A stretch of DNA of 64,000 nt from Fragum whitleyi (Eukaryota > Mollusca > Bivalvia > Cardiida > Cardiidae). Made by a program: the position numbers and the translations under genes. The stretch covers positions 27,606,026-27,670,025 of the forward strand of contig OX411543.1 of the NCBI GenBank assembly GCA_948146395.1, written 5' to 3'. Positions 47,551-59,913 of the stretch are shown here, in pieces. The first letter of the stretch is position 1; each line of letters opens with the position of its first letter. The notes under the pieces are model-generated. The model saw only the letters and a program-made list of their open reading frames with translations. It searched no databases and was not told the origin of the DNA.

Positions 47551-48059
47551 GATCCAGAACCAACTGAATTTGGTTTGAATGGTTTACTTCCACTACAAGC
47601 AGAGATTGAAAAAAGAAAACTGTCTTTCATGGGTCAACTTTGCCGCTTGGCAATCGATAATGCATCAAAACGAATGTTTTTTTTTTATCGATTATGCTCA
47701 TATTTATCACATGATACAAAGAATGGTTTTTAAGTTGGAATGCGGAGCAATTCCAACTTAGATTTAACAAAACCGCAAAATGAACACAAGTTAATTTCAT
47801 TTCGGGTTTTTTGAGAACACATATCACGTGAACAGGATGTGAATACACTTCGGCCTATTTTGTATATCTCAACTTGACAAAGAAATACAGTTTATTTCAT
47901 CAAAATGTAATGATGCTGCACAATTACACAACTATCACTTCATGTACATTATTAACACGCTAATTTATGTTTTAAACGATCTTTACTGAAAGTTGCGTAC
48001 GAATATATTAGTATCACATGTTTGCATTACTATATTTGGAAATCATGTGATAAGTCAAG

Positions 48060-48200
48060 CAATTGACAATAGCATTAGCCAATCACGTGATCTGCTTATT
48101 TGGTAATGTCGCGATCTGTTTTCTCAGGATTGTGGCAATAGCACAGGCTTATCACGTGATCTGTTTATGTGGTAAGGTCGCGATCTGTTTTTCGTAGAAT
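48060..48200. repeat. 69-bp direct duplication
   Basis: ATCACGTGATCTGCTTATTT at 48082 and ATCACGTGATCTGTTTATGT at 48151, each followed by GGTAA-GTCGCGATCTG. CAATAGCA precedes both. Confidence 0.7.
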
Positions 48201-48601
48201 TATGTTATAGCTTCTTTTAAAGGTATAGTTTCTCTTTCTGAACGACCCCTATACACATTTAACTTTTGACAAGGTGTTATATTGTAAGTTTATGTCTAAG
48301 CTACGAAATAAAAATCTTTCCTTAAAGTGATGATACACTTTTAAAGTAAATAAATATTTTTGCAACATATTGTCGTTTGTTTTCCGTCATATTGCAGTTA
48401 TCTACATGAATGTTTCATTGTAAAAACCCAATACTCATCCAATAAAACCCTTGCCATCACACCTTTAATTGAATTATGAATATCTTTGCCCAATTGCATT
48501 CCATCACCAAGACAATTTGCCATTTGAAACAAACCAACTACATGTAGTTCAACTTGTTTTCTTCTAATTCTTTCACATCAACACGTTTAAGAGCACCATC
48601 A

Positions 48602-48975
48602 TACAGTTAGTTACATCGTGAAATTGACATTCATCTCAATAAAAAACATTCTTAATCGCTCACTCAGCGCCCCATTCATTCATTCCAAACACTCACTCAA
48701 ACCATTCAAAAAAGCCCAAAGTTATTAAAAAATAATATCAACATGTACATTCAAAATGAATTAAGCAAGAACCAAATCGCGATTTAACTGACACAATTGA
48801 AATTTAAAGCGTCTGATTGGTTCTTGAAGATATAGAAAGCTATTGATTGAACTTTTATGCATATTTTATATAGGTTTTATATATCGCTCATTTTGTTCCC
48901 TCCCTTAAATTTCACTCAAAACTCGCTCCGCTCACTCATTCAAAATCATGCCTAAATCATTCCAAAATTAACTGT
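48602..48975. repeat. Family D element (intron 11)
   Basis: CAGTTAGTTACATCGTGAAA left and CATTCCAAAATTAACTGTA right. The core hairpin is reduced to one arm (ATATCGCTCATTTTGTTCC). Confidence 0.7.
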
Positions 48976-49547
48976 ACCCCCAACTCAGAGGTAAAGGAGC
49001 ATATATTGATTTCATCATGTCTGTCTCTCAGAACATTAACCTTTTGTTTTCCGCTAGATAAACGGAGAAGCAATTAACCTGAAATAACGAAACTTAACAC
49101 AAATATTGCCCATGACCCAAAGAAATGCCCAATTGTGTCGGGGTCATACATGTTACGGTCATCAGTAATTTTTAACAGTTAACAGTTTCCACTCTAACTA
49201 AACAACCAATTGACCAAAATCATTAAACTTTACACAAATGTTGTCAATGACCCGAGAAAGTGCCCAATTTTGGAGTCACAAAGGTCGAAATCACCATTGA
49301 ACTTCGTCCAAAAATTGTCTTGAGATTCCAACTCATTAAATAAAAGACTTCCCTGCGAAAACAGTTTTTCATCATGGACAAATCACTTGTTGAGGTCCAC
49401 TTTGCGATACTTCTAATCAAAAATGTAATTGATAACTCAAATGGAGCAGAAGTCATTTGAAAAATATTATAAAAACTGTTTTGAGTGTATAAGTGTTCGC
49501 CTGTGCATTCATTAGTCGGCTGTATGGTCCGTATCATTTTCTTCCCT

Positions 49548-50240
49548 TTTAGCTCATCTGAGCACAACGTGATCAAGGGGGGCTTTTAGGATCGGCTTGA
49601 CTCCGTCGTCCGTCGTGTGTCGTCAACCCTCTTAAAACTTCTTCTCCTAAACCACTGGGTCAATTTCAATGAAATTTTGCCAGAATGTTCCCTGTGTGAC
49701 CCTCTTCAAAATCCTCGCTATATTCTAATTGGCCAATAAATATGATTATGGCAGGGCGGGGCTTATTTGAGCCCCAAATCTCCTCTTGAACCACTGGGCA
49801 GATTTTAATGAAACTTTACGAGACTGTTCCTTTGGTGACCCTCTTCAAACATTGTTGGCGAAATTTCCATTAGCTCATAAATATGGGTATTGCAGGGTAT
49901 GGCTAATTTTTAATCTCCTCTGTAATGAATGGGTTGGCAGGGTGTATTATGACTGCTTGAAATTCGAAAAATGTCTCCTCTGCAACAAATAGGCAAATTT
50001 GAATGAATCTTTGCCAGAAAGTTTCTTGGATTAGATCCACTGGACCAATCGAATTCAGGTGAACGGTTTATCATTTTTCTTCTTTCATCAGATTCAGGCC
50101 TGTTTAGCGATTCAGGGGTTTAAGCGTCTCCAGTTGTTGAAATACATTGATTTTTATACGCCCGTCGCAAGACGAGACGTATTATGTGACCACCTGTTTT
50201 GGGCGGGAGGCGTCAGCTTCGTTAGTAGCTTGAGGTCACG
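49548..50240 (+). repeat. Dispersed repeat with TTTTAGCTCATCTGAGCAC start
   Basis: TTTTAGCTCATCTGAGCACA, GTCGTCCGTCGTGTGTCGTC, then three diverged units of CCACTGGG-CAATTT-AATGAAA-TTTGCCAGA (about 49652, 49790, 49985). It ends in a CGCCCGTCGCAAGACGAGAC block. These modules are common in bivalve sequence as far as I know. Related to 28955-30060. Confidence 0.5.
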
Positions 50241-50279
50241 CTTTCGAACGCATTTCAACTTTTCAGTACTTTCAGTACT

Positions 50280-50799
50280 TTGATTACTTTAAGGTACGAT
50301 GTTTTTGTACTCTTAGACAAATATCATCTGACATCCTATTTGCATGATTTTGTAAATTTTGGTACTTTTCCGAGTAAATTATTCTGGAAAAATAAGGTGA
50401 AAAAAGCTATATCTAACTATTTTGTGAACGAATGGGAATTAAAAACCTCATTGCCAAAATTTGCTTTATATAGAAAAGTTCAGCCTACATATTTTACAAG
50501 TCCTTTGTGGAACTTTTCTTTGGAAAACCCCGAGCTATTATACGCACGTTTTTCTGTAGCACAGTTGATAGCATATCTTAGTCACAATGAAGCGACATGC
50601 TCACGTTGTGGGGGAGAACAAATTATTGTCAGTGTCACTGAGCATATTTTGACTCAATGTATTTTTTGTAGAGGCATGTAGTGCTAGATTCAAGAAAATT
50701 ATAAAGTCAACTTTTAGCCCTTATATTTTCAATGCCTTACAATCTATGTCATCCGATCAATATTTATGCACACTATTTGGTGATAATCCTGTCATGTAA
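50280..50799 (+). pseudogene. LINE retrotransposon 3' coding fragment, frameshifted
   Basis: The plus frame encodes a stretch with KKAISNYFVNEWEL, then ATCSRCGGEQ and VTEHILTQC. A C-x2-C ... H ... C array after a tryptophan-containing segment is typical of the C-terminus of non-LTR retrotransposon ORF2. After CIFCRGM the frame stops. One base over, EACSARFKKIIKST to FGDNPVM and a stop at 50797-50799 continues the protein, so a frameshift has occurred in the T6 run at about 50661-50666. The 5' end is truncated. Clade not determined. Confidence 0.6.
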
Positions 50800-51068
50800 A
50801 ACCTTCTTAATGTTGATTGTATGCAATTTTAAGGCTTAATTGTTATTAGATTTATGAATTCTATTTGGACCTGCTTTAGTAGGTTTCGCTCATAAAAAAT
50901 TGTAAACAGGGTTACTGCATTTAAATTAGAACCCCAAGATGCATTTTTTTTCTTTTTGTTTCGGTAACGTTACAAATAAATTGGTTTTCTAAGACTTAGA
51001 TAACTTGATGAATACTTACTTATCTCCCTTTGTTTGGCCTTCAAACGGAGGTCAAAAGGGGAGGTATG

Positions 51069-52076
<1,008 letters not shown>

Positions 52077-52184
52077 ACAGAGGTACATAGGTCTAGAGAG
52101 TTGGTCGCTTTCTGATTCTCACTCTTGCTTACTGAAAAAAACTCTCACGCATACAATACGCATGCAGTCAGGCACCCAAGCGCC

Positions 52185-52395
52185 TACGTACTCTCACAAA
52201 CACACGCACGCAAACACATATACACAGACGCACACACATGCAAAAACACACACTCACTTTCGTATAATATTATATTTTGCTATAGTTGTATTATTTGTTT
52301 ATTTGTGTTATTTGTGAATTGTATGTGTTGTATGAGATGTATATTTGTACAAATCTTCAATATGGAGGAAATAAAGATGAATGAATGAATGACCT
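52185..52395. repeat. CA-rich tract and GAATGAATGAATGA tail
   Basis: Imperfect ACACAC/CACGCA tract to about 52258, and an ATAAAGATGAATGAATGAAT end at 52371-52390 like a LINE 3' terminus. Confidence 0.5.
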
Positions 52396-52694
52396 GACTT
52401 CTAATAAAGGAACTTTGTATCAAAAATTTAATATATGTGAGTATAAACAATATGCCACACTATATATAACTACTTCTCTTATAAAAGAAATCGTCAATCT
52501 AAGAATTTAATTTGGGTTTCGTTTGAAAAAAATCGTTCTCTACTAAAATGGTTACACTAGTCGGTAGCCCACAACGGTTCTTCCGAGTTAAACCTGCGTC
52601 ATCATGAAAACATGTCGTTTTTCAAAAGTTTATATTTAAAAAAAATGAGCATAATATAATTTGATTTGATATAATCTAATATAATAGCACTTAC

Positions 52695-52801
52695 TGTATA
52701 ACATTATAATAGTCTAAGACATCCAGTGGGTCTGCCTTCTGCCAATCATTCTTGTAACCTAGCAACAATGTGTTAGGTCTTAACTTTCCAATACCCAATG
52801 C
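52695..52801 (-). CDS. SLC12A2: SLC12 cotransporter exon 11 of window
   Basis: 107-nt exon encoding ALGIGKLRPNTLLLGYKNDW, then QKADPLDVLDYYNVI and two bases of a split Gln codon. GxGKxRPNTLxxGxKxxW is a hallmark of SLC12 C-terminal domains. The acceptor is TTTCAG and the donor GTAAGT. The following intron (5.5 kb) is the longest between identified exons and holds several mobile elements. Confidence 0.95.
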
Positions 52802-53147
52802 CTGAAAACACAAGTCGATTTTCCTAAAATTGGGCGGTCGTCCAATTATAAAAAATAAAGTACAAAATTACTTGGAACAATCATTTTAAGTAAGTAGATA
52901 TGTCATTTTAGAAATTATTCTCCTGCTTTTAAAACAGTTAACGTCGTTTTCGGTTTCATGATTAATTTCGCACGAATAAATGAAGGAGAAAAGAACGTGA
53001 AATTCTTAGATTAAATAATCATAATCAAAGAAGCGTTGCCTTTTTCGGTTCGGTACCCCGTTACAACTTTGACGTTGATATTCGGTTGCTGTTACCTGTA
53101 ATTATTGATTTACAAATTTGATATGAACATTATACCTGCATATTTTA

Positions 53148-53530
53148 GAGGATATTGAATGAGCGGTCATTGAATACCGAATTGATAAGACGAGTCATAC
53201 ATAAACAGATAAAAACGAGGCTGTGAGGCTGTTATTAAATGAGCACAGATTTGATATTCTATTTATGATATGAGCCGAACTTTTGCAATTAAACTAGAAA
53301 ATTACGAATTTTATCGACTCAAGTAATTCCGCGAATCATATAACGCCGTTCACGAAATGAAGCCAGCAAATGCATTATGACGTAATTTTTACAACGAAAA
53401 TATAACGTTGCTTCATATATCTTCCTAGCTCATTTGCATAGTTATTCCATTAGTGTAAAAACACCCGTGTAGTTTCAAAAATATTCAACGGGGTTATTTC
53501 ACTCCCGCGACCTAGGTCATATAATATTTT
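53148..53530. repeat. Family I element, copy 2 (intron 10)
   Basis: GAGCGGTCATTGAATACCGA, CAGATAAAAACGAGGCTGTG, and CAACGGGGTTATTTCACTCC. The hairpin's second arm is largely lost. It ends 11 bp beyond the exon 10 donor. Confidence 0.7.
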
Positions 53531-53540
53531 ATGATAATAC

Positions 53541-53675
53541 CTGCAGTAAGACTTGAACCCCTATCCTAAAAGTAGGCGCTGTAACACTGTTATAAAACGC
53601 CTTAATTCGTCTGGAGTTAAACCATTTGTAGGCCGACATGGATCGCAATCTGTTCAGATGTTCAGAAAACTCACC
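53541..53675 (-). CDS. SLC12A2: SLC12 cotransporter exon 10 of window
   Basis: 135-nt exon, 45 codons, phase 0. It encodes GEFSEHLNRLRSMSAYKWFN and RRIKAFYNSVTAPTFRIGVQ followed by VLLQ. The KAFY and GVQxLLQ positions match the NKCC C-terminal domain, where the usual sequence has KAFYxxV followed by a Q-Y/V-L-M/L-Q run. The acceptor is TTTCAG and the donor GTATTA. Confidence 0.93.
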
Positions 53676-54489
53676 CTGAAATATCGAATTAAGTTTTTCT
53701 CACATAGCTCCCATTGTCTTCTATAACGAACATCTATCAGAGATATTCTTGTCTTACACATGTATAAGATCCCATTCTAAATGACGTCCTCATGACGTCA
53801 TCTAACTCGCGTTTTCGTGGCACCAGATCTGTCACCGGATTGTTTCAAAAAATGTTTTTCATCGTACAAAATGTTGTTTATCTGAGAAATAAATGTTACT
53901 CGATTTTATTTCATGAGTGCCACTTTTTGGGTAAGCTTAACTCGGTAATGCATGGGATACTTGGCTCGCGAGCGAGCGTTTTGTAATCATTCACTGGTTT
54001 TTGTCGCCCTTTGACGATAGTAAGATCAAACGACTTATTACGGATGATGGCAAATACTCATTAAGCTGCTTCTCTGTAGCCGGGTGTAAACAGGGACTAC
54101 GATATAGGGGAGACAATTCAATTGAACATTGAAATAAATTGTGTCCATAATTACCCATCTTAGTGTGTCGAATTATATCTGATTTGTAGTAAACTTAGTT
54201 GAATATGTCACTAAGTCAGTCGAAATAGGCAGGAGTTTGTGAATCTTTGTTAACATATGACAGTTCATAGATTTACCCATTTTGGTACAGTTTCGGGATT
54301 CTTGATTCGGCAATTGTTGTGGAAAAAAGAAGAAATTGTGTGTTACAATGCCTCCTTTTTACACATCTTAAATTCAAGGCGATTTTTTAAAAACGTTTTC
54401 GTTGATATCAACAGCCTTTTTTAATGTAGAACATTCTTTTTTCATTAAAACAACAACAACAAAAATAACGGGAAAATGTTGGTTTTCAC

Positions 54490-54701
54490 CTGGAACACGT
54501 GACCGGTAATCAACAAACTCTGCTTCTTCGTTATAATGGAAGCAAATTCCACCAAATCTGCACGGTTTCTGGGGTATCCTGACAGCACGAGAATTTGTGG
54601 TCGATAGTTCTTCACGTGCTCTTCCACACCCACGAGTTTTAAAGAACTCCTGAGAGCATCTCTGTAAACGTTAGCTTGTGTTGAGGATCCCCAGTTCACA
54701 T
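54490..54701 (-). CDS. SLC12A2: SLC12 cotransporter exon 9 of window (C-terminal domain start)
   Basis: 212-nt exon. After completing Asp it encodes VNWGSSTQANVYRDALRSSL, the signature at the start of the cytosolic C-terminal domain, then VEEHVKNYRPQILVLSGYP and a stretch ending LLITGHVFQ. This domain dimerises and regulates the transporter. The acceptor is TTGTAG and the donor GTGAAA. It ends on a codon boundary. Confidence 0.95.
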
Positions 54702-54944
54702 CTACAATACAAATATTTGGTAAAACGTATTTACTAAGGAAATTAGTTACGCTCAAAGCTTACATTGCGATAAGATGTGAAAGTTTAGTTACTAAATGAC
54801 CTGACCAGTCACATAAATATACCCAAGAAGGTAAGATAAGTGGTGTTGTGTTGTTTTAAAAACCCGCAAGATATCTTAAAAAAGTTTAGTGTAATAGGTT
54901 TATACTCCATTATTGTAGCGAGTTTATAACGAAGGATGAATATA

Positions 54945-55230
54945 TAATACGCACTTAGTGTATTCTATGTCGAAAAAATTCAACGAGGGTTTGGGGCATT
55001 CATAATTGTCGAGGCTCTGCCGAGACAATTATCAATTGCAACAATCGAGTTATTTTTTTCCAAAAAATACACTAAGTACGTAGTATATACTATCTTATAT
55101 CCTCTATAATTTGCCTTGTTTTTGTCGACGTTTCTAACAGAAATACAAGCTTCTAAAAATAATCGCTTTATATAAAAAAAGATATATAGGATGTCATCAC
55201 ACGAATATTTGTATAGTTATAAGCTAAAAA
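54945..55230. repeat. Family E hairpin element (intron 8)
   Basis: TATAATACGCACTTAGTGTA and TACACTAAGTACGTAGTATA arms, core ATTGTCGAGGCTCTGCCGAG. The outer tail runs to CATCACACGAATATT. Confidence 0.8.
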
Positions 55231-55470
55231 AAATTTGTCCGCCGATTTTGATATAATGGTTTTGCAATAAAAATAACTATCGTATTTTGGTTTTTTTTAA
55301 TGTGTTTCATTGGGATTTGGATATTTTATTGATGATTAAAGGAGTTGAAACAGATGCATTTTATCCAGATGAGCTCACTTTGGGTGGACTGTTCTTCAAC
55401 ACACAAGACAGTTTTGTTTTGTTTTTGAGCACCAAATGACAGCCGACCAGATAAAAGTTATCATACATAC

Positions 55471-55728
55471 CAGGTTTGGTTACTTTCACATAACTGTACA
55501 GACCGGAACATATAACAAATGTGACGAGAGCTGCCCACCAGTTGATGAGAAACATGACAGCTATACACAGCAGAGATCCCACCAGGCTTATCCATTTATT
55601 GTAATATTTAAATGCTGGTCTAAATCCCGGTGAGTCAGCTACACTGGCATCGAAACACGAGAAATTAATCATGGCGTACGCCATCAGGAAGAAGTTCGAG
55701 ATGATTGGTGCGATAATATCCAACGAAC
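55471..55728 (-). CDS. SLC12A2: SLC12 cotransporter exon 8 of window (TM10-TM12)
   Basis: 258-nt exon, the largest seen. It encodes [20 protein letters not shown] (TM10), [20 protein letters not shown] (the canonical FRPAFKYYN motif), then TM11 and TM12 around [12 protein letters not shown] and a cytosolic start VKVTKP. It begins by completing Gly and ends with one base of Asp. A family A palindrome lies about 47 bp upstream of its acceptor (TTTTAG). The donor is GTATGT. Confidence 0.96.
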
Positions 55729-55774
55729 CTAAAATAAATAATTTGATTCACGTTTGTACATCTTTTGGAACTTA

Positions 55775-55906
55775 CCTGCGTTCAGAATGACAAAACGGTA
55801 TAAACTGTTCGCTAATTTCACCCCGCTATGCACGCAAGTGCGCGTGCAAAGCGGGGTATAATTAGCAAACAGTGTGCACCGTTTCGTCATTCTCAAAGCA
55901 GGGCTG
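55775..55906. repeat. Family A hairpin element (intron 7)
   Basis: CCTGCGTTCAGAATGACAAA and GTTTCGTCATTCTCAAAGCA arms; core ACGCAAGTGCGCGTGCAAAG. Confidence 0.85.
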
Positions 55907-56299
55907 GGAAAAATAATATAGATGTACAGAAAGAATCTTGTAAGTGTTCGTTGGCAAAAGTGAAGTATATTATTATTGTTAATGTCAAATTGTATGTGCC
56001 TAGATCCAGCGATTTGGTTCTTTTTAGCATGATAGTTTCATGGCTTCCTGAAAACGCCCTTGTTTTATCAATAGTATTATGGCGAGTACGAATTTAGGAA
56101 ATTTCCATGCATATAATGATAAAATGATAAAATGCATAGAACGAGACCAGATACTGACGCACATGTAGTTTATTAGGCTAAAGATAAAAATATCGTTGTT
56201 TAATATTGATTTTTCCTTATTGTCTCTCCAAAATTCATATACAACATGCATTTTTCATGACAATCGACCAGAGAAAGGAAAATTTAATTTCTACATTAC

Positions 56300-56423
56300 C
56301 AACACACGTCATGGCCAAGCATATTCCAAAGCAGAGAAAGTACCCTCTTCTGGGTTCCTTGTTACGCCCAAACTCTTTAGCAAATATGTGAATATGCGGA
56401 AATAACTTGTCTTTGGCCAATGC
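56300..56423 (-). CDS. SLC12A2: SLC12 cotransporter exon 7 of window (TM9)
   Basis: 124-nt exon encoding ALAKDKLFPHIHIFAKEFG and RNKEPRRGYFLCFGICLA, the intracellular loop with the conserved NxEPxRGY motif followed by TM9. It ends with the first base of a split Gly codon. The acceptor is TTTCAG, preceded by a long T-rich tract at 56440-56487. The donor is GTAATG. Confidence 0.95.
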
Positions 56424-56439
56424 CTGAAAAAAATGTGTT

Positions 56440-56446
56440 TTTTTTT

Positions 56447-56477
<31 letters not shown>

Positions 56478-56487
56478 TTGTTTGTTT
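56440..56487. repeat. T-rich tract near exon 7 acceptor
   Basis: T runs separated by single G on the plus strand, i.e. an A-rich run in the transcript, starting 17 bp upstream of exon 7. Confidence 0.8.
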
Positions 56488-56955
56488 GCTCAAGTAAAAC
56501 CAAAGAGTTGGGTCTATATTGAAGATTCGTTCAACCTTATTATGTAATACCGATTATGAAACACTTTCTTAAAAATTTGTGATTCCTATGTTCAGTTGCT
56601 TGGTCCTCTTGAAAAGACCAATAGCATTATGAAATTCGAAACTACGGATTAGGAAGTAAATCCTGCACTGACGAATTGTCTACCAAATTGTCTAAATGAG
56701 ACAAACTTTGCTCGTTCTATTCTATGGAGACCTGTGAAATGATCTCTAACACGAACATAAGAAACGCTTCTGAAAAAATGTGAGATTTGTATAAACGATT
56801 AAAAAGAATGCGATAACACAAAATTCTTCTCTAAGAAAAGATATTAATTGCAAAGAATATAAGGGATCAAACAAATTTTAATAAATTGTCAATAGTTATT
56901 TGTATTTGAATTTTTGGATGCAAATGGTTTCTTGAGATTCTTTCTCGAACTTTAC

Positions 56956-57063
56956 CTGAAAGACTTTAGGTGCTCCAACCATACTCGCTAGAGCAGACGA
57001 CAGCGTGGCTGAAAATATTCCCGCCAGAATGAGTGGTCGCCATCCAGATACGATCCCTACCAT
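56956..57063 (-). CDS. SLC12A2: SLC12 cotransporter exon 6 of window (TM8)
   Basis: 108-nt exon, 36 codons, phase 0. It encodes [17 protein letters not shown] followed by [19 protein letters not shown]. The Ser-Ser pair in TLSSALAS corresponds to the Na+-coordinating serines of NKCC/NCC; K-Cl cotransporters lack this pair. This is the clearest sign that transport is Na+-coupled. The acceptor is TTCCAG and the donor GTAAAG. Confidence 0.96.
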
Positions 57064-57407
57064 CTGGAAAAAATGTCGACGGTAATGAAAATTCAGATAT
57101 TGCGAATAAAAGGAAAAGGGGTGGTGTTATCTTGAAATTTTCTAATTTAGACTGTACCGGTAGTTATTTGGTGCTGTTCTCGAGGCACGCCTTTTTCCCA
57201 TGAATTAGTAAAGAAATGTTTTAACTCAGCACCCTCGATTTGCCATAAGTGGCTCAAAGGAACAAACGGCCAGAACCTTTATAAACATATCTGATACGAT
57301 CATTGTACACTTATTTTGGTCTAAAAGCCTAGCACAAAATTAAAACGATAATCATTTTCATTCAAAAATTGCACTTCCCCCTAGACGACATCCTTTATTT
57401 TATAACT

Positions 57408-57715
57408 ATACAAATATCCGTGTGATAACATCCCGTATGATATTTTTTTTATAATATCTCATAGTTGTTTTTAGAAAATGATATAATGTGGTCATTTTAG
57501 AAACTTGCATTTCTGTTAGAAACATCTACGAAAACAAGACAAATAGAGGTTATAAAATAAATATAATACGTACTTAATGTATAGTATGAAAAAATATCCA
57601 ACTCGGTTGTGAGAATTGATAATTGTCTCGGCAGAGCCTCGACAATGATCAATTCTCCCAACCTCGTTATATATTTTGTTTCATACAAAACACTAAGTAT
57701 GTATTATATATACAT
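57408..57715. repeat. Family E hairpin element (intron 5)
   Basis: ATATCCGTGTGATAACATCC outer end, AATATAATACGTACTTAATG, core GATAATTGTCTCGGCAGAGC, right arm CACTAAGTATGTATTATATA. Confidence 0.85.
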
Positions 57716-57783
57716 GTATATTTCGTCTTGGTAACGAACGCATATTTCCACGCTTTTCTATAAAAATGACATAAGTTACATAC

Positions 57784-58026
57784 CCCGTTGTCATTCAACA
57801 AGCCATATTCGCATGTTGTTTGATTGAAGCCAGTACAATCTGATACAAGTTCTGTAGTAAGGGGAACGGTATTGTTAGTAGCTGGGTCCACCAATAAAGA
57901 CGCGACTTCCGGTCCAATAGCGTTCAGCATCATACAACTTCCGGCGGACCAAGCTATACCAATATACACTAAGGTAGTCAGCAGTATAGCCAAAAACGTT
58001 CCTTTTGGGATGGCCGTCTGTGCGTT
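57784..58026 (-). CDS. SLC12A2: SLC12 cotransporter exon 5 of window (TM7 and glycosylated loop)
   Basis: 243-nt exon, 81 codons, phase 0. It encodes AQTAIPKGTFLAILLTTLVY (start of TM7), then a long extracellular loop that in this family lies between TM7 and TM8 and carries N-glycans. Two sequons are visible, NNT and NQT. The loop has Cys in GSC, SDC and TTC only, fewer than the vertebrate proteins as I recall them. It ends EYGLLNDNG. The acceptor is ATGCAG and the donor GTATGT. Confidence 0.95.
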
Positions 58027-58489
58027 CTGCATGAATGATATTAATTGCATCGATTGACAAATCACGCACATCCTTCCAAATTGGTATACATTTTCGCATG
58101 CTAAGGGTTCTAACTACACTGATTTCCTTATGAACGTTCACTAGGAACAAGTATGAATTCTTGGATCGCGAAGATGATTAGATTGGAATTATAAAGTTTT
58201 TGTGCGTGTGATTTGTTTTTTCTATTTGCTGCTTTCATTCGGGGATGTAGGCCCAAAGTTTATGTTAGTATCTGATACTTGTTAATAACTTTCATTTGAT
58301 TTGCACAGTTTTTATCATTAAAAGGACAATAAAAATTATTTATACCGAATAATTCGCCATAGCAAAGAAGTGTCATCTTTACTTGGTGAATTCAACCAAT
58401 TACGGTCGAGTCATAGCACAAGTTTACCTGTCCTGAGAAATTCAAATTGATCAAATCGACCTTCACTAGACCTTCCACCGAGTACCCAC

Positions 58490-58617
58490 CTTTAAATCGC
58501 CGGATATGTTTGCACCTGCTAGAACCCCGGTAGCTGCTGGAAAGAAAATCGCAAACACAGAGAAGAAGCTGTTCTCTCCGGTGAAATGGGGACCAAGGTT
58601 GGTCTCGAGGGTCTCAG
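58490..58617 (-). CDS. SLC12A2: SLC12 cotransporter exon 4 of window (TM6)
   Basis: 128-nt exon completing an Ala codon and encoding [20 protein letters not shown], then [19 protein letters not shown] and DLK. The [11 protein letters not shown] segment is the broken helix TM6, whose Pro and Thr contact K+ and whose Gly-Val-Leu backbone contacts Cl- in NKCC structures. The acceptor TTTCAG follows a short T-rich tract. The donor is GTGGGT. It ends on a codon boundary. Confidence 0.96.
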
Positions 58618-58639
58618 CTGAAACAAATATACAAATAAT

Positions 58640-58884
58640 ATATGAGCCTGTTCGTGACATTTCGAACAATTTGAAATATTCATGAGGTGCAAACATTGAG
58701 CAGCATAGACAGCCACATACTGTAAAAATAAAGTAACCAGATTGTCTACAGATACCTTGAGACCTTATCTATCTACGAATGCCAGGTGAAGACTCTGGTC
58801 AGACTGTGCGGATGCACAGGCTGGTCAGAGTGTTTGCTTTGCGCATATTTGAAATTGTTGGAAATCTCATGCACAGGCTCATAT
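58640..58884. repeat. Family C hairpin element (intron 3)
   Basis: ATGAGCCTGTTCGTGACATT and GGAAATCTCATGCACAGGCT ends; core GCGGATGCACAGGCTGGTCA. It reaches to within 22 bp of the exon 4 acceptor. Confidence 0.8.
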
Positions 58885-59074
58885 TTGGTTGACTTTGAAG
58901 GTGAATGTGAGTACACTCATATTAAAACCTCTTATCTCTGACCAAGATGGCATTCAATTTCTGTCTATTCTAACTTTTTACCATCTCTTACGCAAATATC
59001 AACAAATAAATTTGATGGTGTGATACGCTTACATGAAATAAGAAAAATTTAAATAGAACGTTATTCGCAATAAA

Positions 59075-59330
59075 ATTCATAAGTCATGTGTTTTTCTGTG
59101 TACAAAAATAGCTCCGCCCTTTTATAATCTTTATCGGGAACGTTGGTGCTTTTGACGTCATATTAACAACGTCTGATTGAGTCTGATGGAAGGGGGGTGG
59201 GGGTCATGAGTCATGTGCAAACCAAGATTCTAGGGCGTTGCCTTCGGGTTTTATCTTTTGCATATAAATCCTCCTCCATTACTATTATCAAAGGATATAT
59301 CAACGCGAAAATGAAAATATTAATAAACAA
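59075..59330. repeat. Family F element, partial (intron 3)
   Basis: GGGAACGTTGGTGCTTTTGA with GACGTCA, then AAGATTCTAGGGCGTTGCCT and TTTTGCATATAAATCCTCCT. Confidence 0.6.
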
Positions 59331-59354
59331 TGATTTGGTAAAGTAAATTTTGGT

Positions 59355-59913
59355 ATTGTATACTGTTCACAAAAAGTAGAGGATATTGTAAGTTTGATTT
59401 GTGGTATTCTGGTCAGCTTGGGCATCCATATATCTTCAGGGCCCCGTTTTTGAATCATCAACAAAGAAGCCAACTGTTTGATATCGTGACAATATCTGAC
59501 TGTGAGACACAGGGTTTGACAGCAGTCTGGACTCGCGTTCTTCTGGTTTCTAGCATACCATTGACTCGCTTACGGTGAGCTTTCATTAGACCCCACATTA
59601 TTCCAACCAAATGAGAGGCGAATACATAATAGAGATAAACACCAAATAATTTTCTTGAAGTTATGCTCAACTAAAGTAAGAATTTCCATTACAACATACG
59701 CCATGTTAAAATAAGCGCTATATCCCTCTCTTCTCAAATGATGAACTTTCAGGCAATGTTAAGCAGAAAAGGGAATTTCATAACAACCATATTACCATCA
59801 GACAACTGCTAGTTGGCCAAGAATAAGTTAGATTGTCCTTAATTGTTTGCAACCACAATAACCTTATGGATTAATAGATTACCCCCTACTTTTTGTGAAC
59901 AGTATATTACAAT
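59355..59913. mobile_element. Element with ~27-bp terminal inverted repeats (intron 3)
   Basis: ATTGTATACTGTTCACAAAA on the left and TTTTGTGAACAGTATATTAC on the right, both continuing with AGTAG-type sequence. About 560 bp, no transposase. Confidence 0.65.
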
